Shown here piece by piece: positions 14,074-29,943 of a stretch of DNA of 64,000 nt. Below the pieces are notes generated by a model, which saw only the letters and a list, made by a program, of their open reading frames with translations, did not search any database and was not told the origin of the DNA. The position numbers and the translations under genes are program-made. Source of the stretch: Tilletiopsis washingtonensis (Eukaryota > Basidiomycota > Exobasidiomycetes > Entylomatales); contig NW_020312004.1 in the NCBI RefSeq assembly GCF_003144115.1, positions 773,490 to 837,489 on the forward strand. The letters are read 5' to 3'. The stretch's first letter is position 1; each line of letters opens with the position of its first letter.

Positions 14074-14470
14074 GGCGAAGACGCTCTGGCGAGGCGCCGG
14101 GCACCTCCACTTCTACACGGCGGAGAGGCGCCACAAAGGGAGCGCGCGAATCGCTGGTGACGCCTGCGACAGAAGCTGCAGTCTACACCGGCGCTGCAGC
14201 CTTGCGTTGCTCCTGAGACCGGGCTTGAGGTGGTGGAGCTGCCGCAGCGTGCGAGCGAGGCCGGGCTCGAGAAGGACGCCGCAGCCGCACCTGGTCCGAG
14301 CGCAGCGCACCTTGTATTCGCGGCCACTACAAAGCTATTCCGCCGCGCATTGGCGTTGTTGTAGTCCTGCCTCTGCGGGCCGAGTCCCGGCCTCCACTCT
14401 CTCCCCTCCTGCTTCCGCACCCCCACTCCCTCTCGAGCAGCTCGCGGGCCCACGCGCCCGACACACCGCC
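14074..14470. other. Divergent intergenic region ATE1 / ELP2-PPAT
   Basis: This 397 bp stretch must contain both promoters. A pyrimidine-rich tract occurs about 40-100 bp upstream of the ELP2 start (roughly 14380-14440). I see no further gene. Confidence 0.4.
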
Positions 14471-17400
14471 ATGGCAGACGCCGCAGCACCGGGCACGGGC
14501 GCCGAGGATGTCTACCTCTCCGCGTCCGTCGCCCGCGGCAGCCACACGGCCGACAGCGTGCTGCTCTCCGTCGCCGGCACGCCGCTGCGCCTCCTGGCGT
14601 TCGCGGCACATCGGCGCATTGCGCTCTGCTACGGCATCGCCGAAGACGTGAGCAGCAGTGCGGAACAGCGGCTCCCTTGATCAGTGCTGAGTCGAGACGC
14701 GACAGAGCCTCGCTACGCACGCCTTCCTGCCCGCGCTGCCCAGCGCCATCACGGCGCTCAAGTTCGCGCATGCTCCAGGCACCCTGCCGCTCCTGGCCGC
14801 CGCGACGCAGGATGGCTCGTTGCGCATCTGGAGCGTCACTGCAGATGCAGATTCACCGCAGTCGTCACACCAACAGTCGCTCCACGCGAGTCTGCCTGCC
14901 ATTGCGCGCTCGCTGCGCTGGACGGAGCTCGCATGCAGCGCGCCGGCCGCGCCGACTCGGGCGCTCGCTGTGCTGCGGCCCGACAGCGCAGCCAGCCTGG
15001 CCCGGGCAGTCTTCGTCTCTGCGCACGCGGACGGAAAGATCTGCGTCTGGAGCTTGAAGGATGGAGTGCTGCAGCAGCTGCAGCAGCTCAGCATGGAGGA
15101 CGCTTCCGGGCGAGGAAAGGCCATGCCTCTGCCGATGGACGCTGCTTTGGCATTGTCGGGCTCGAATCTGTTCCTGGCCGTCGCCGGTACAGATGCGAAG
15201 ATCACGCTGTTTGGAAGCAGCGCCGAGAAGGTGAGCGAGCGAAGACAAGCGCCCCGCAGATCGCGCGGCAGCGGGGCCTCAGACTCACATTCATGCTCGC
15301 AGCTTGAATTCTCCTCGCTCTGCGGCCTCTCGGGGCACACCGACTGGGTGCGGTCGCTGGACTTTGCCACACCAGAGCAGTCCTCGTCTGCGCTGCTTCT
15401 CGCATCGAGCGCGCAGGATGGAGCCATTCGGCTATGGCGCTTAGCCCAGAGTCAGGCCGAGTCAGGCTCTGAGGAGAGCGAGGCGGACACATTCGACGCC
15501 ATGGCGCACCGACTTGAGGGAGGCACGCGTGATCGACCGCAAGACCTCGTCACGGCAGCACAGCGCTTCGCACTGGGTGAGCAGCAGTGGAGCGTGCGCT
15601 CCGATGCGTTGCTGGCCGGCCACGACAACTGGGTGACCGGAGTGCGATGGGCTGCACGCTCCGCCGACGGCCACCAGCCTGCAGCGCTGCTCTCGGCGAG
15701 CGCCGACAACAGCGTGATCCTGTGGGGCCCTGAGTCTGCGCTTGGTGCAGAACCAGGAGCGTCGCTGCCTTCATTCGGCGCGCACGCAGCGGGAGCAAGC
15801 GCCTCGCACGACACCTGGATGCCTCTGCAGCGCTTTGGCGACCTCGGCAATCAGGGCAGCGTGGCGCTAGGCTTCATGGGCGCTCTTTGGTGGCCGAGCA
15901 CCTCTGGCGACTGCGGGCGCGCAGTCCTGGCGCACGGCTGGAATGGCGCGTTGCACCTCTGGACCGTCGACAAGGAGCAGTCTGCGGCGGCGTGGAAGGC
16001 ACGACCATGCGGCACGGGACACTTTGAGGGCGTCAGGAGCGCACGATGGGAGCCGCAGGGTCGATACTTTGCCACTGGCTCGTGAGTGGGGTCCGCGCCT
16101 GATTTCGGTCCAGCCATGCCAGACTGACCACCCGCGCAGTTCCGACCGCACGACTCGGATACATGCGCCCTGCCAGCAGATCCTCGACGGCCGCGCCGTG
16201 CGATCATGGCACGAGATTGCACGTCCCCAAACGCACGGGCACGCGATTCAGTCGCTTGCATGGCTCGACCCACTGTCGCTTGCAAGCGCAGCAGACGAGA
16301 AGGTCATTCGCATTTTCGATGCTCCCTCAGGCTTCATCAGCAGCGTCCTCGCACTCGGTGTGCTGCCGGGCGCCGCGGCGAAGGAGCTGCCAAGCACGCC
16401 AAAGGCTGCCTTGCTCGCCTTTCACCTGCCAGACGAAGCACACCTGAACAACCCGCAACGCCTCGCTGCGGCCATTCGTAAAGCGGCAGCTGCAGCTGCC
16501 ACTGCCTCGTCAAAAGCTGCACGCAAGCTCACCATCGTGGCCGTCTCGCCGCTCTTTGATGGTCTCGCAAAGGGACAGCCCCTCGCGCTCTCGTTTGCAG
16601 ATGCCGAACGCTTCCTCAAATGGTGCTATGCCGAGGCGTGGAGTACGGCGGTCGAGCACCAGAGGCTCGACCTCTCCGTGCAGGTGCTGCTTGCGGGCTC
16701 TGCGAATGCTTCGCAGTGGCTTGCGCGCCACGTCACAGCCGCACCGCCGGCACGCTTCTACACTGTCGATGGTCAGTCTTGGCCCCACGGCGCGATCGTT
16801 GACAGCAGTTGATCCTTTGCTCCTGTCGCACAGACTCGTCCGCGGCCCTGCCGTTTGCCGCTGAGCTCGATCATCTTCTCGCAAACATCGAGACACAAGC
16901 GCTGGCGCCGAGCGACGCAGCCTCCTCCTCGACGCCGGCCTCAAGTCTCGACCGTGCCTCGTTCCCACAGCATCGCGTCGTCGCACTCGGCGGCACGTTC
17001 GACCACTTACACGTCGGGCACAAGATTCTCCTCAGCATGGCCGCCTTGCTCGCCACAGAGCGCATCATCGTCGGCGTCACCGACGACTCCATGCTCGCCA
17101 AGAAGAAGCACGCCGAGATGCTCGAGCCGCTCACCGAGCGTCTTGCTGCCGTCGATGCCTTCCTGACGGCGTTCCGATCGACCATGACGCCCCTCGTGCA
17201 AGACGTAGTGCAGCTGAGCGATGTCTGTGGACCAGCAGGTACAGATGCTGACGTTCAGGGTCTGCTCGTCACGGACGAGACACTGGCTGGAGCAGACATG
17301 ATCGCCAAGGTGCGCTCAGAGAATGGCCTGGGCGAACTGCGACGCCACGTGATTGGCGTGATTGGCGCAGAGGGAGAGACGTCGATGCAGGGCGATGCGG

Positions 17401-18458
17401 CGCAACTCGCGGCTGCCAAAGTGGGCAGCACGGCCATTCGAGGCTGGCTTGCGAAGCGGCAGGCCGATTCGCCATCGAGCGGCGCCAGCGCGCACGCACA
17501 GCAAGAGGAGTTCCTTCGCTTGGCAGGCAGGAATGGCTCAAGACCCGTCGGCGCTAGTGTTCCACCGCTTGGTCTTTCGAACCGTGCGCTGCACTCGGCA
17601 GACGAAGACATCGTCGAGCCACCTTCCGCCTCGGGACAAGCTCTCGGCACAGCGCAGCGCTCCGTCGCCGGCACCTTGACGCGTCCGCCCACGGAGGAGG
17701 AGCTGCACTCGACGACCCTCTGGCCCGAACTACACAAGATCTACGGTCACAATCTGGAGCTGCTGGCGCTCGATGCGACGGATGAGGGCAACTTGATTGC
17801 CAGCTCTTGCCAGGCCAAGACGGAGGAGAACGCGGTGGTGTATCTTCATCGTACGCGCGAGGAGGGAGGATGGAAGGAAGAGGCGCGCCTCGAAGGTCAC
17901 ACGCTCGGCGTCACAGCTGTGCGCTTCTCGCCGGACGGCAATGCGCTACTGACGGCAAGCCGAGATCGCACGTGGAGGCTGTACGAGCTGAGCGAGGGCA
18001 GGTGGCAGTACAAGGCGCACGAACGAGCGCACAAGCGACTGCTCAACGACGTCGCCTGGCTCTCGGACGGCTCGGGCTTTGTCACTGCCTCGCGCGACAA
18101 GACTGCCATCCTCTACCTGCGCGACAACGGCATCGAGGGCGAAGGCTTCAAAGAGCGCACACGCTTCAGTCTGCCACAAGGCGGCGGATGCACGGCCGTG
18201 TCGACGGCTCATGACCATCGAACTGCGCTCGGATGCGAGAACGGCGACGTGCACATCTTCGCGCCTCCACGCGCTGGCGATTGGCACGAGGCAGGCGAGC
18301 CGACGACACTGCTGCTGCAGGCTCATCATACCGAGGCAGTGCATGAGCTGGCATGGCAGCCGTTGCAGCGATCCGCCCATGCAGACGAGGAGCAGGAGCC
18401 ATTGCTGCTCTCGGTGGGCGCTGACGCAGCTATCCGTCTGACTCGCATATGCCTGTAG
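14471..18458 (+). CDS. ELP2: Elongator subunit Elp2 with an internal phosphopantetheine adenylyltransferase domain
   Basis: Five exons (14471-14647, 14706-15230, 15303-16081, 16140-16771, 16834-18458) encode about 1245 residues, against ~800 for ordinary Elp2. Residues 1-~575 are Elp2 WD40 blades (GHTDWVRSLDF, GHDNWVTGVRW, GHFEGVRSARW, then the Elp2 hallmark EIARPQTHGH and ADEKVIRIFDAP). Residues ~580-915 are a fungal-type PPAT: an N-terminal region, VVALGGTFDHLHVGHKILL with the HxGH nucleotidyltransfer motif at ~764-767, and STAIRGWL near 903-910. From ~947 Elp2 resumes with LGLSNRAL, TLWPELHKIYGH and further blades to the stop. Elp2 scaffolds the Elp1-3 subcomplex for tRNA wobble-uridine modification; PPAT converts phosphopantetheine and ATP to dephospho-CoA. 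There is no stop or separate start at either junction. Intron 15231-15302 is 72 nt and stop-free. Confidence 0.9.
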
Positions 18459-18654
18459 GCTGCCGCTCACCCCACGCCAATGCAAATGCGTCATCATGTG
18501 AAAGGCGCTGGCATGTCGAGTGTGTGAAGGTGCGAATGAGCAGACGCGCTGCGTCGGCTGGTATTGGTACAGAGAGAGTGCTGGGGACGAGAGCCGGGAA
18601 CGGAGGTGCGAGGGCGAAGCGGAGGCGGAGGGAAAGGAGCGCTGCGCTGCTCTC

Positions 18655-19870
<1,216 letters not shown>

Positions 19871-20179
19871 GACTGTGTGTGTCTTGCAGGGGAGAGTGAT
19901 GCGGGTGAGTGCGGGAGGGAGGGCGGGCGGTGATGAGGAGAGGAAGCAGCAGCAGGCACGCGATGTCTGTGCGCGCTTGAGGATGGGGCGGAATACAGCG
20001 CGAGGTTGAAGTCAGGCATAAGGAGGACTACGGAATTGGCAGGCGCGCCGGGTGAAGTGGAGGCTGCGTTCGCTGTCCGTGCGTGCTCGCCGTTCTTCCT
20101 TCGTTCCCCACCACACTCCCTTGCTCGCTGTTCGCCGGCTCTCACGCAGAGCGCTCGTCGCTCTCTCTGCCGGCTCATC
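19871..20179. other. Divergent intergenic region RBX1 / GPI13
   Basis: A 309 bp gap between two divergent start codons. I see no gene; it presumably carries both promoters. Confidence 0.4.
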
Positions 20180-23100
20180 ATGTCACGTCTGCGCCCGACG
20201 CCCATTCCCTCGGCCTATCCGCGCGGCGCCCCTCCTTCGCCTCCTCCCTCTCCCCCCCGGCCAGCCCTGCAACGGGCCGACAGCGCCTCTTCCTCGCACT
20301 CACATGGCTCGCATGGCTCGCACGACAGTTCGCATTCTTCGCACTCCTCGCACGAAGAGCGTCAACGCGAGGCCTTCCTCGGCGAGACGAACGGCCCGCC
20401 CTCGGCGGTGGGCCCCGTAGCTGCGGCCGTGGCAGTGCTGCTCGCGCTCTTTGCCTGTCAGGTTGTGGGCCTCTATCTCTTCACCCAGGGCTTTCTGCTG
20501 TCGCGAGTCACGCTCGATGGCACGGCCAGCTGCGAACGGCCGGCGAGGGAGAGCTGGCAGATGCCGGTCGTCGAGGCACTGTGGCAGGACGGAGCTGTGG
20601 ATGCGCAGGCATGGGAGAAGGCGCTGGAGCAGAATGCCGAATGCACGCTGCCGGCGACGTACAGCCGCTCGCTGCTGCTCATCATCGATGCGCTGCGCTA
20701 CGACTTCATTGCGCCGCTGCCGTCGTCGTCATCGCTCGACGACTCGAGCTGGGCGCCCTCTGCCTTCCACCACCACATCCTCCGCCTGCCCGCAGAGCTG
20801 CACGCGAGCGCCGCCGCACACACGTCCTTCCTCGCGCACTTCCACGCCGATGCGCCCACGACGACGCTGCAGCGTCTCAAGGGCCTGACGACGGGCACTC
20901 TGCCGACTTTCATCGATGCCGGCTCCAACTTTGCCGGCGCAGAGATCGACGAGGACAGCTGGCTGCGCCAGGTGCGTCTGGCTCAGCTGCGGCTGCGCGG
21001 CAGCGCGGCGGCGAACGGCACGAGGGCGGGCATGGGCATGATGGGCGACGACACGTGGCGCGCCGTCTTTCCGCGCATGTTCGACGCCGACTGGAGCTGG
21101 CCGTATGACAGCTTCAACGTGGAGGATCTGGACACTGTCGATCGCGGCGTCGAGGCGAGACTGCTGCCATTCCTGAGGCGCACCGGAGACTCGCCGAAGG
21201 ACGCAGAGACGTGGAGCGTCCTCGTGGCGCACACGCTGGGCGTGGATCATGTGGGCCATCGCTTCGGCGCGAGCCACGCGAAGATGAAGGGAAAGCTGGG
21301 GGAGATGCAGGCGTTGTTGGAAAGCGTGGTCGAGGGACTGCCAGAGGATGCAGTGCTGATGCTGATGGGCGATCATGGCATGGACGAACGAGGCGATCAC
21401 GGGGGAGATGGAGAACTTGAGACGGGCGCAGGGATCTGGATCTACTCCAAGACGCCCTCTGGCGCGCGGCAAGCACACGAGGCGGAGGTCGCAGCTCTCC
21501 TCTCCTCCGCTCCGAGCGGACACGACGCATTCGCGCCCTACACCTCCTTTGCTCCTCTCCCGTCTCCGCCCTTCTCGGCGCAAGGCCATCGATCGGTCTC
21601 TCAGATCGACCTTGTCCCCTCCATTTCTCTGCTCCTCGGCGTCCCCATTCCCTTCAATTCCCTCGGCACCGTCATTCCCGAGCTGTTCCCGCCGTCTTCC
21701 TCCTCGCCCGATCGGCTTTTGAGGGCACTGCGCATCAACGCTCTGCAGGTGCGCCGCTATCTGCGCAGCTACGCCGAGAAGTCCAGCGACTTGTCGCCGT
21801 TCGAGGAGGAGATGGAACGCGCTTGGAAGACGGCGATGCAGGCCGATGCAGCCTACGCCCAGCCGTCGTCGTCTCGCTCCGCCAGCGACGCGCAGAGCAT
21901 CGCCGCTCGGCGGGCAGCCGCTGCAGCCTACCAGCTCTACACGCGCACCGCCCTCTCTCGCGCGCGCTCCGTCTGGGCCCAGTTCGAGATGCATCGCATG
22001 CTCGCCGGCCTCGTGCTCCTGGCACTCAGCGTCGGCAGCATTCTGCAGCTGCGCAGCGGCGCACTGAAGGGCTTGGTGCTGGGATGGGAGAGGAGAGAGG
22101 AACGCATCCAGCCGGCAACGCCGGGACGCAGAGGCGCGAGATTGCGCATTCGACAGCGGCGCTTTGCGAGGCGCACAGAGGGAGTCGAGCAGCTTGCGGC
22201 ACACGTCGCGCACACGTCGGCTCGTGCAGCTGCGAGCTGTGCCCTCGTGGGCGCGAGCATCGGCGTCGTGAAGCACTTCCTTCCGAGCACGCACATGACG
22301 GCCATCTTCGGTGGACTCTCGATCCTCGACCTCAGTCTCTTCGGCGCTTCTGCAGGCGCGCAACTCGGGCTGCTACTACCTCAAACAAGCGGCTGGTCTC
22401 TCCCATCTTCTCGTCCGACTGCACTCGGCCTCCTCGCTCTCCTCCTGCCCGTGCTGCACGTCGTGGGTCTCGGCTCCGTCGCGTTCGTTGATTGGGAGGA
22501 TCTCGGCGTTTCAGTGCTTCTGAGCATCGCTCTGCTCGCACGCGCAGGCAACGCCTATCTCTTTGCGCCGACGGCAGCGCTGCGCAACCGGCTTGTTCTG
22601 CTCGCCCTCGGCGCGGCACTCGGCATGCGCATCGTGGCGTTCAGCAGAGTGTGTCGCGAGGAACAAGCGCCGCATTGCCGGACGACGTTCTACGCTGCTG
22701 GGCAAGCAGGCGGCGGCGCCACCATCAACAGCGTCTGGACCATGGGAGGCGCTTACCTCGTCGCCCTCACTCTGCCTTCTGCACTCGGATGGGCACTCAA
22801 ACGCTCCAAGTCCAACGCCGGCGTGGCGCCAGTCTTCCTGAGCTGGGTCCTGAGACCTACTCTGCTCCTCGGCGCCGGCTACTGGCTCCTCGATTGGGCA
22901 GCGACGGAAGAGTGGGGCGCCAGCACGCAGGTCTTCCTCGAGTGGCTCAAGCTAGCGGTGGCACGTGTGGATCTCGTCGCCGTCTGCGTCGTCGGACTAG
23001 CGTTTTGGGCCTTCAGTCCGCTCTGCATCGAGCTCAAGCAGGAGACGCTTCCGGCCGCGCCTCCTCAAGCCACCGACGCAGCCGCAACGGCATCGACCGC

Positions 23101-23998
23101 ACCGAGCGCAGCAGCACAGCCTCAAACGCGCATGATTGTGCTGGGCTTTGCCAACAGTCTCGGCTCGCTCTACCTGCTCCTCGTGGCGCTCCTCACAAGC
23201 CTGCTCTTTCTGCTGGCGCAGCCCATGGGACAGCTCGTACTCGCGGCGGCGCTGCTTGTGCTGCTGGCCCTGGCCGAGCTGGGCGACAGCGAGCGCGATG
23301 CAGAGCTGTTGCGCTCGCGATTCCTCGAGGCTGCGCAGAGCAAGAAGTCGGCCGCCTCCGCCTCGTCAACGCCACAGCGTGGTGCCGCCCCGTCGCCAGC
23401 TGCCGGCTCATTTGCCGCCGCCGCCGCCGAAGCGGCCTCTGCGCCGCTCGGCTCTGCGGGTCCGCCGCCGCTCGTGGCGCCTCGGCTCATCGAGACGACG
23501 ACGCTGGCACTGCTCGGCTGCGTGCTCTTCTTCGCCACGGGCCACCAGGCCACGTTTCCCTCGATTCAGTGGCGCGTCGCCTTTGTCGGCCTGCGCAGCG
23601 TCGCCTATCCTCTCTCGCCCGTGCTCGTGGCGCTCAATTCGTTTGGTCCGTCTGCGCTGCTGCCCGCCATCTCCATGCCGTTGCTGGCATTCTGGAACCT
23701 CTCGCCTCGTCCGCGTGGCGATCCCAACGCCGCCAAGCCAACGCGCATGCCGACGATCTCCCATCTGCTCGCGACAGCACTCGGCCTGCTGCTCTACCAC
23801 AGCGTCGTCACGCTTGGCGCCGCCTTCTTTGCAACGTGGTTCCGCCGCCATCTGATGCTCTTCAAGCTCTGGACGCCGCGATACATGCTTGCGGCGGTGG
23901 AGCTGACGACGCTGCATGTGGGCTTGGTCATGGCGGTGGTGGGCGCGGGCATCGTGGCGAGCAAGGTGGGCCTGACGTTTGGCAGCGCGTTTGAGTGA
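20180..23998 (+). CDS. GPI13: GPI ethanolamine phosphate transferase 3 (Gpi13/PIG-O)
   Basis: A single uninterrupted exon encodes 1272 residues. Gpi13 adds phosphoethanolamine to the third mannose of GPI precursors in the ER lumen. After a Ser/His-rich cytosolic leader (repeated SHGSHGSH) and one TM helix (~75-100), the alkaline-phosphatase-type lumenal domain has the motif LLIIDALRYDF (~162-172), the nucleophile region LTTGTLPTFID (~235), GVDHVGHRFG (~354) and GDHGMDERGDHGG (~397). Roughly 600 residues of hydrophobic helices follow, as in PIG-O. The Met at 20180 follows a pyrimidine-rich leader and gives a sensible N-terminus; the frame is open upstream to 20006 without a plausible start. 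It is notable for lacking introns among intron-dense neighbours. Confidence 0.92.
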   Translation: MSRLRPTPIPSAYPRGAPPSPPPSPPRPALQRADSASSSHSHGSHGSHDSSHSSHSSHEERQREAFLGETNGPPSAVGPVAAAVAVLLALFACQVVGLYLFTQGFLLSRVTLDGTASCERPARESWQMPVVEALWQDGAVDAQAWEKALEQNAECTLPATYSRSLLLIIDALRYDFIAPLPSSSSLDDSSWAPSAFHHHILRLPAELHASAAAHTSFLAHFHADAPTTTLQRLKGLTTGTLPTFIDAGSNFAGAEIDEDSWLRQVRLAQLRLRGSAAANGTRAGMGMMGDDTWRAVFPRMFDADWSWPYDSFNVEDLDTVDRGVEARLLPFLRRTGDSPKDAETWSVLVAHTLGVDHVGHRFGASHAKMKGKLGEMQALLESVVEGLPEDAVLMLMGDHGMDERGDHGGDGELETGAGIWIYSKTPSGARQAHEAEVAALLSSAPSGHDAFAPYTSFAPLPSPPFSAQGHRSVSQIDLVPSISLLLGVPIPFNSLGTVIPELFPPSSSSPDRLLRALRINALQVRRYLRSYAEKSSDLSPFEEEMERAWKTAMQADAAYAQPSSSRSASDAQSIAARRAAAAAYQLYTRTALSRARSVWAQFEMHRMLAGLVLLALSVGSILQLRSGALKGLVLGWERREERIQPATPGRRGARLRIRQRRFARRTEGVEQLAAHVAHTSARAAASCALVGASIGVVKHFLPSTHMTAIFGGLSILDLSLFGASAGAQLGLLLPQTSGWSLPSSRPTALGLLALLLPVLHVVGLGSVAFVDWEDLGVSVLLSIALLARAGNAYLFAPTAALRNRLVLLALGAALGMRIVAFSRVCREEQAPHCRTTFYAAGQAGGGATINSVWTMGGAYLVALTLPSALGWALKRSKSNAGVAPVFLSWVLRPTLLLGAGYWLLDWAATEEWGASTQVFLEWLKLAVARVDLVAVCVVGLAFWAFSPLCIELKQETLPAAPPQATDAAATASTAPSAAAQPQTRMIVLGFANSLGSLYLLLVALLTSLLFLLAQPMGQLVLAAALLVLLALAELGDSERDAELLRSRFLEAAQSKKSAASASSTPQRGAAPSPAAGSFAAAAAEAASAPLGSAGPPPLVAPRLIETTTLALLGCVLFFATGHQATFPSIQWRVAFVGLRSVAYPLSPVLVALNSFGPSALLPAISMPLLAFWNLSPRPRGDPNAAKPTRMPTISHLLATALGLLLYHSVVTLGAAFFATWFRRHLMLFKLWTPRYMLAAVELTTLHVGLVMAVVGAGIVASKVGLTFGSAFE

Positions 23999-24247
23999 GG
24001 GAGTTGAGGGAGTGAAATGAGATTGTGGCCATTCTCGTTGTGCTTGCTGTGTCTGAGGCATCATGGTGAAGCAGGGCCCATGAGAGTGAGAAGGAGAAAC
24101 GCGGAGGGGCGAGGCCTGGCTGGGCGCGCGGCGCGCGGCGGGACGGCGAGGCGCGGCGCAGCAGCAGAAGGCCGAGTGCCGCGTCTGCGCATCTTGCTTC
24201 CCCTCCACCATCCTGCCCCCTGCCACAGCGCGGCGTCTGAGCCCACC

Positions 24248-28242
<3,995 letters not shown>

Positions 28243-29943
28243 CATGCGCGGACGGCAGGAGCAATGGCAGATGCGACGTCACTCTCTGCTAGCCTAGCAT
28301 TGGCTGTGAGACAGAGAACCGTGTCTGCTCTGGGCGGAAAGCGAGCAGCGAGAGAGAGGATGCGAGCTGCAGCCGTGGGAGCAGCTGCAGAGCTGCTTTC
28401 GCCGGCCTGCCCAGTGAGCGTGGGAGCACGCCAGGCCGCTTCCTCCGCTCGAGGCCTGCCTCTGGCCGCAGACACACTCGCCCAAGCGCTGAGCGAGGCA
28501 GCTGACGAGGCCGAGTAGAATGCTCGAGGCAAGCTGCCGCTGCACATCGAGCACACTACATCTGCTGTGTCGCCTCTCCTACGTCTGCCAGACGTCGGCG
28601 ATGAGAGGCAGACGAGCGCACAGGTCGCCCCTGCTCTCGCCGCCGCCGCGACCGCGCCGCTGATGGTCTGTGCACGCTGCAGCGCCGCGAGAGCCCCGCA
28701 TCCGCCTCCTCTCCGCCGCCGCCGCACTGCCGCTGTGAGGCTCCACATCCGCCCGGATTGACCCCTTTCCGTCTCTTTCTCTCGTCAGAGTGAGCACTCT
28801 GCTGCTGCATCTGGATGCTGCCTTTGCCAGAGGTCGAGAGGAGAGGCGAGCTCGCTGCGGCAGAGGCAAGCTCCGCCGCTGCGGCGCAAGGCGCAGCACG
28901 GAAGACAAGCATGCAGCACCAGAGGATATCGCGGCTGCTCAGAGGCAGTCTCGCAGGCCGATGCGGCGCTCAAGCCTCGCCTCATGCTGCTGGCGCGATG
29001 AGATGCCGCCGCAGCGAGAGCAAGCGCGATGAGCACGCAACGGCGGAGCTGCTCTGTCCGCTGCAGCGGTGCGCAAAGCTGGCTGGCCAAGCGAAGCAAG
29101 CAAGCAGAGCGCAGCGCCAAAGACGGAGCGCAGCACTCGGCCGCCAGCGCTGCAGCTGCAGCGTCGCAGCCAGTCGCAAGGGCGGCTTGCCGCAGCAGCG
29201 GCGCTCAGCAGCGTGCAGCGGTCGAGCTTGCCGCTCTGCGCTGTGTCGCAGGCTTGTGCCTCAGCTGCAGATGCTCCTCTGCTCTCCTGCGAGCGGCGAC
29301 ATCGGCCATCCGGCGCTTCGGGCCGGGCGCGGCGTGCGGCGGAGTGCGAGTGTGGGGTAGCTCGCAGCAACGAGCGCCCGTGCGCCGATGCCCCCAGAGC
29401 GAGAGCGGAGGAGCGCCGCGCGGCCGGTCGCCGGGCGTAAACTTTAGCGCGCCGCGACGCGTGGAGGTGCGCCAAAGTGCGGGGAAGAGGCGCCTCGCCG
29501 GCCGCGCGCGCGGGCGGCCTCCATCTTTGTCCCAGACCAACAGCAGCGCAGCATCAGCCTCGCCCTCGCCGTCAAGGGTGCATCCGCCGGCCGGCCGGCC
29601 GCGAGAGGAGGAGAGATGGAGAGACCCACACGACTGTCCCACTGTCGCTGCCGCACCGCCGCACGCAGGCAGCTCAAGTGCAACACTCTTGCGCACCGGT
29701 GCATGAGAGCTTCGGCCAGCTGCAGCGCCCTCAGCGAGCCGGTGGCCGGACAGTGGAGGCCGAGAGTGCACGAGCCTCCTCTCATTTCTGCTCGGCGGAG
29801 CGGCAGGCGGGGACAGCGGATGATGAGGTCGCCTATAAGCAGCCTCTTCTCCGCACTCTCTACCTCGACACCTTCTCTCCCTCCTACCACACACACTCCT
29901 CACACCTCGCTCTACACATCACACACACGAAGCAACCCTCAGC
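28243..29943. other. 1.7 kb gene-poor stretch upstream of the flavoprotein gene
   Basis: This is one of the largest gaps in the window. It is GC-rich with many CAG/GCA triplets, so numerous overlapping short frames appear on both strands, but none resembles a known protein or shows consistent intron structure. The last ~120 bp form the promoter and 5' leader of the flavoprotein gene. Confidence 0.5.
29834..29839 (+). promoter_or_regulatory. TATA box of the flavoprotein monooxygenase gene
   Basis: TATAAG lies about 110 bp upstream of the ATG at 29944. It is followed by a long C/T- and CA-rich leader (about 29840-29940) of the type found ahead of well-expressed basidiomycete genes. It is the clearest TATA element I see before any gene in the window. 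Confidence 0.55.

Noticed and set aside
16396-17558. Treating ELP2 and PPAT as two separate genes
   Set aside because: Both junctions are open and in phase, no in-frame start with good context or stop lies between the parts, and the Elp2 half after the insert would have no start of its own. I keep the fusion and list transcript evidence as the test.
20729-22363. A 544-codon minus-strand frame opposite GPI13
   Set aside because: Composition is Arg/Ala/His-rich and unstructured, as expected of an antisense shadow of a GC-rich gene.
28264-29706. Several Ala/Arg-rich frames of 80-230 codons upstream of the flavoprotein gene
   Set aside because: They overlap one another on both strands and are driven by CAG/GCA-rich composition; none has a recognisable motif.
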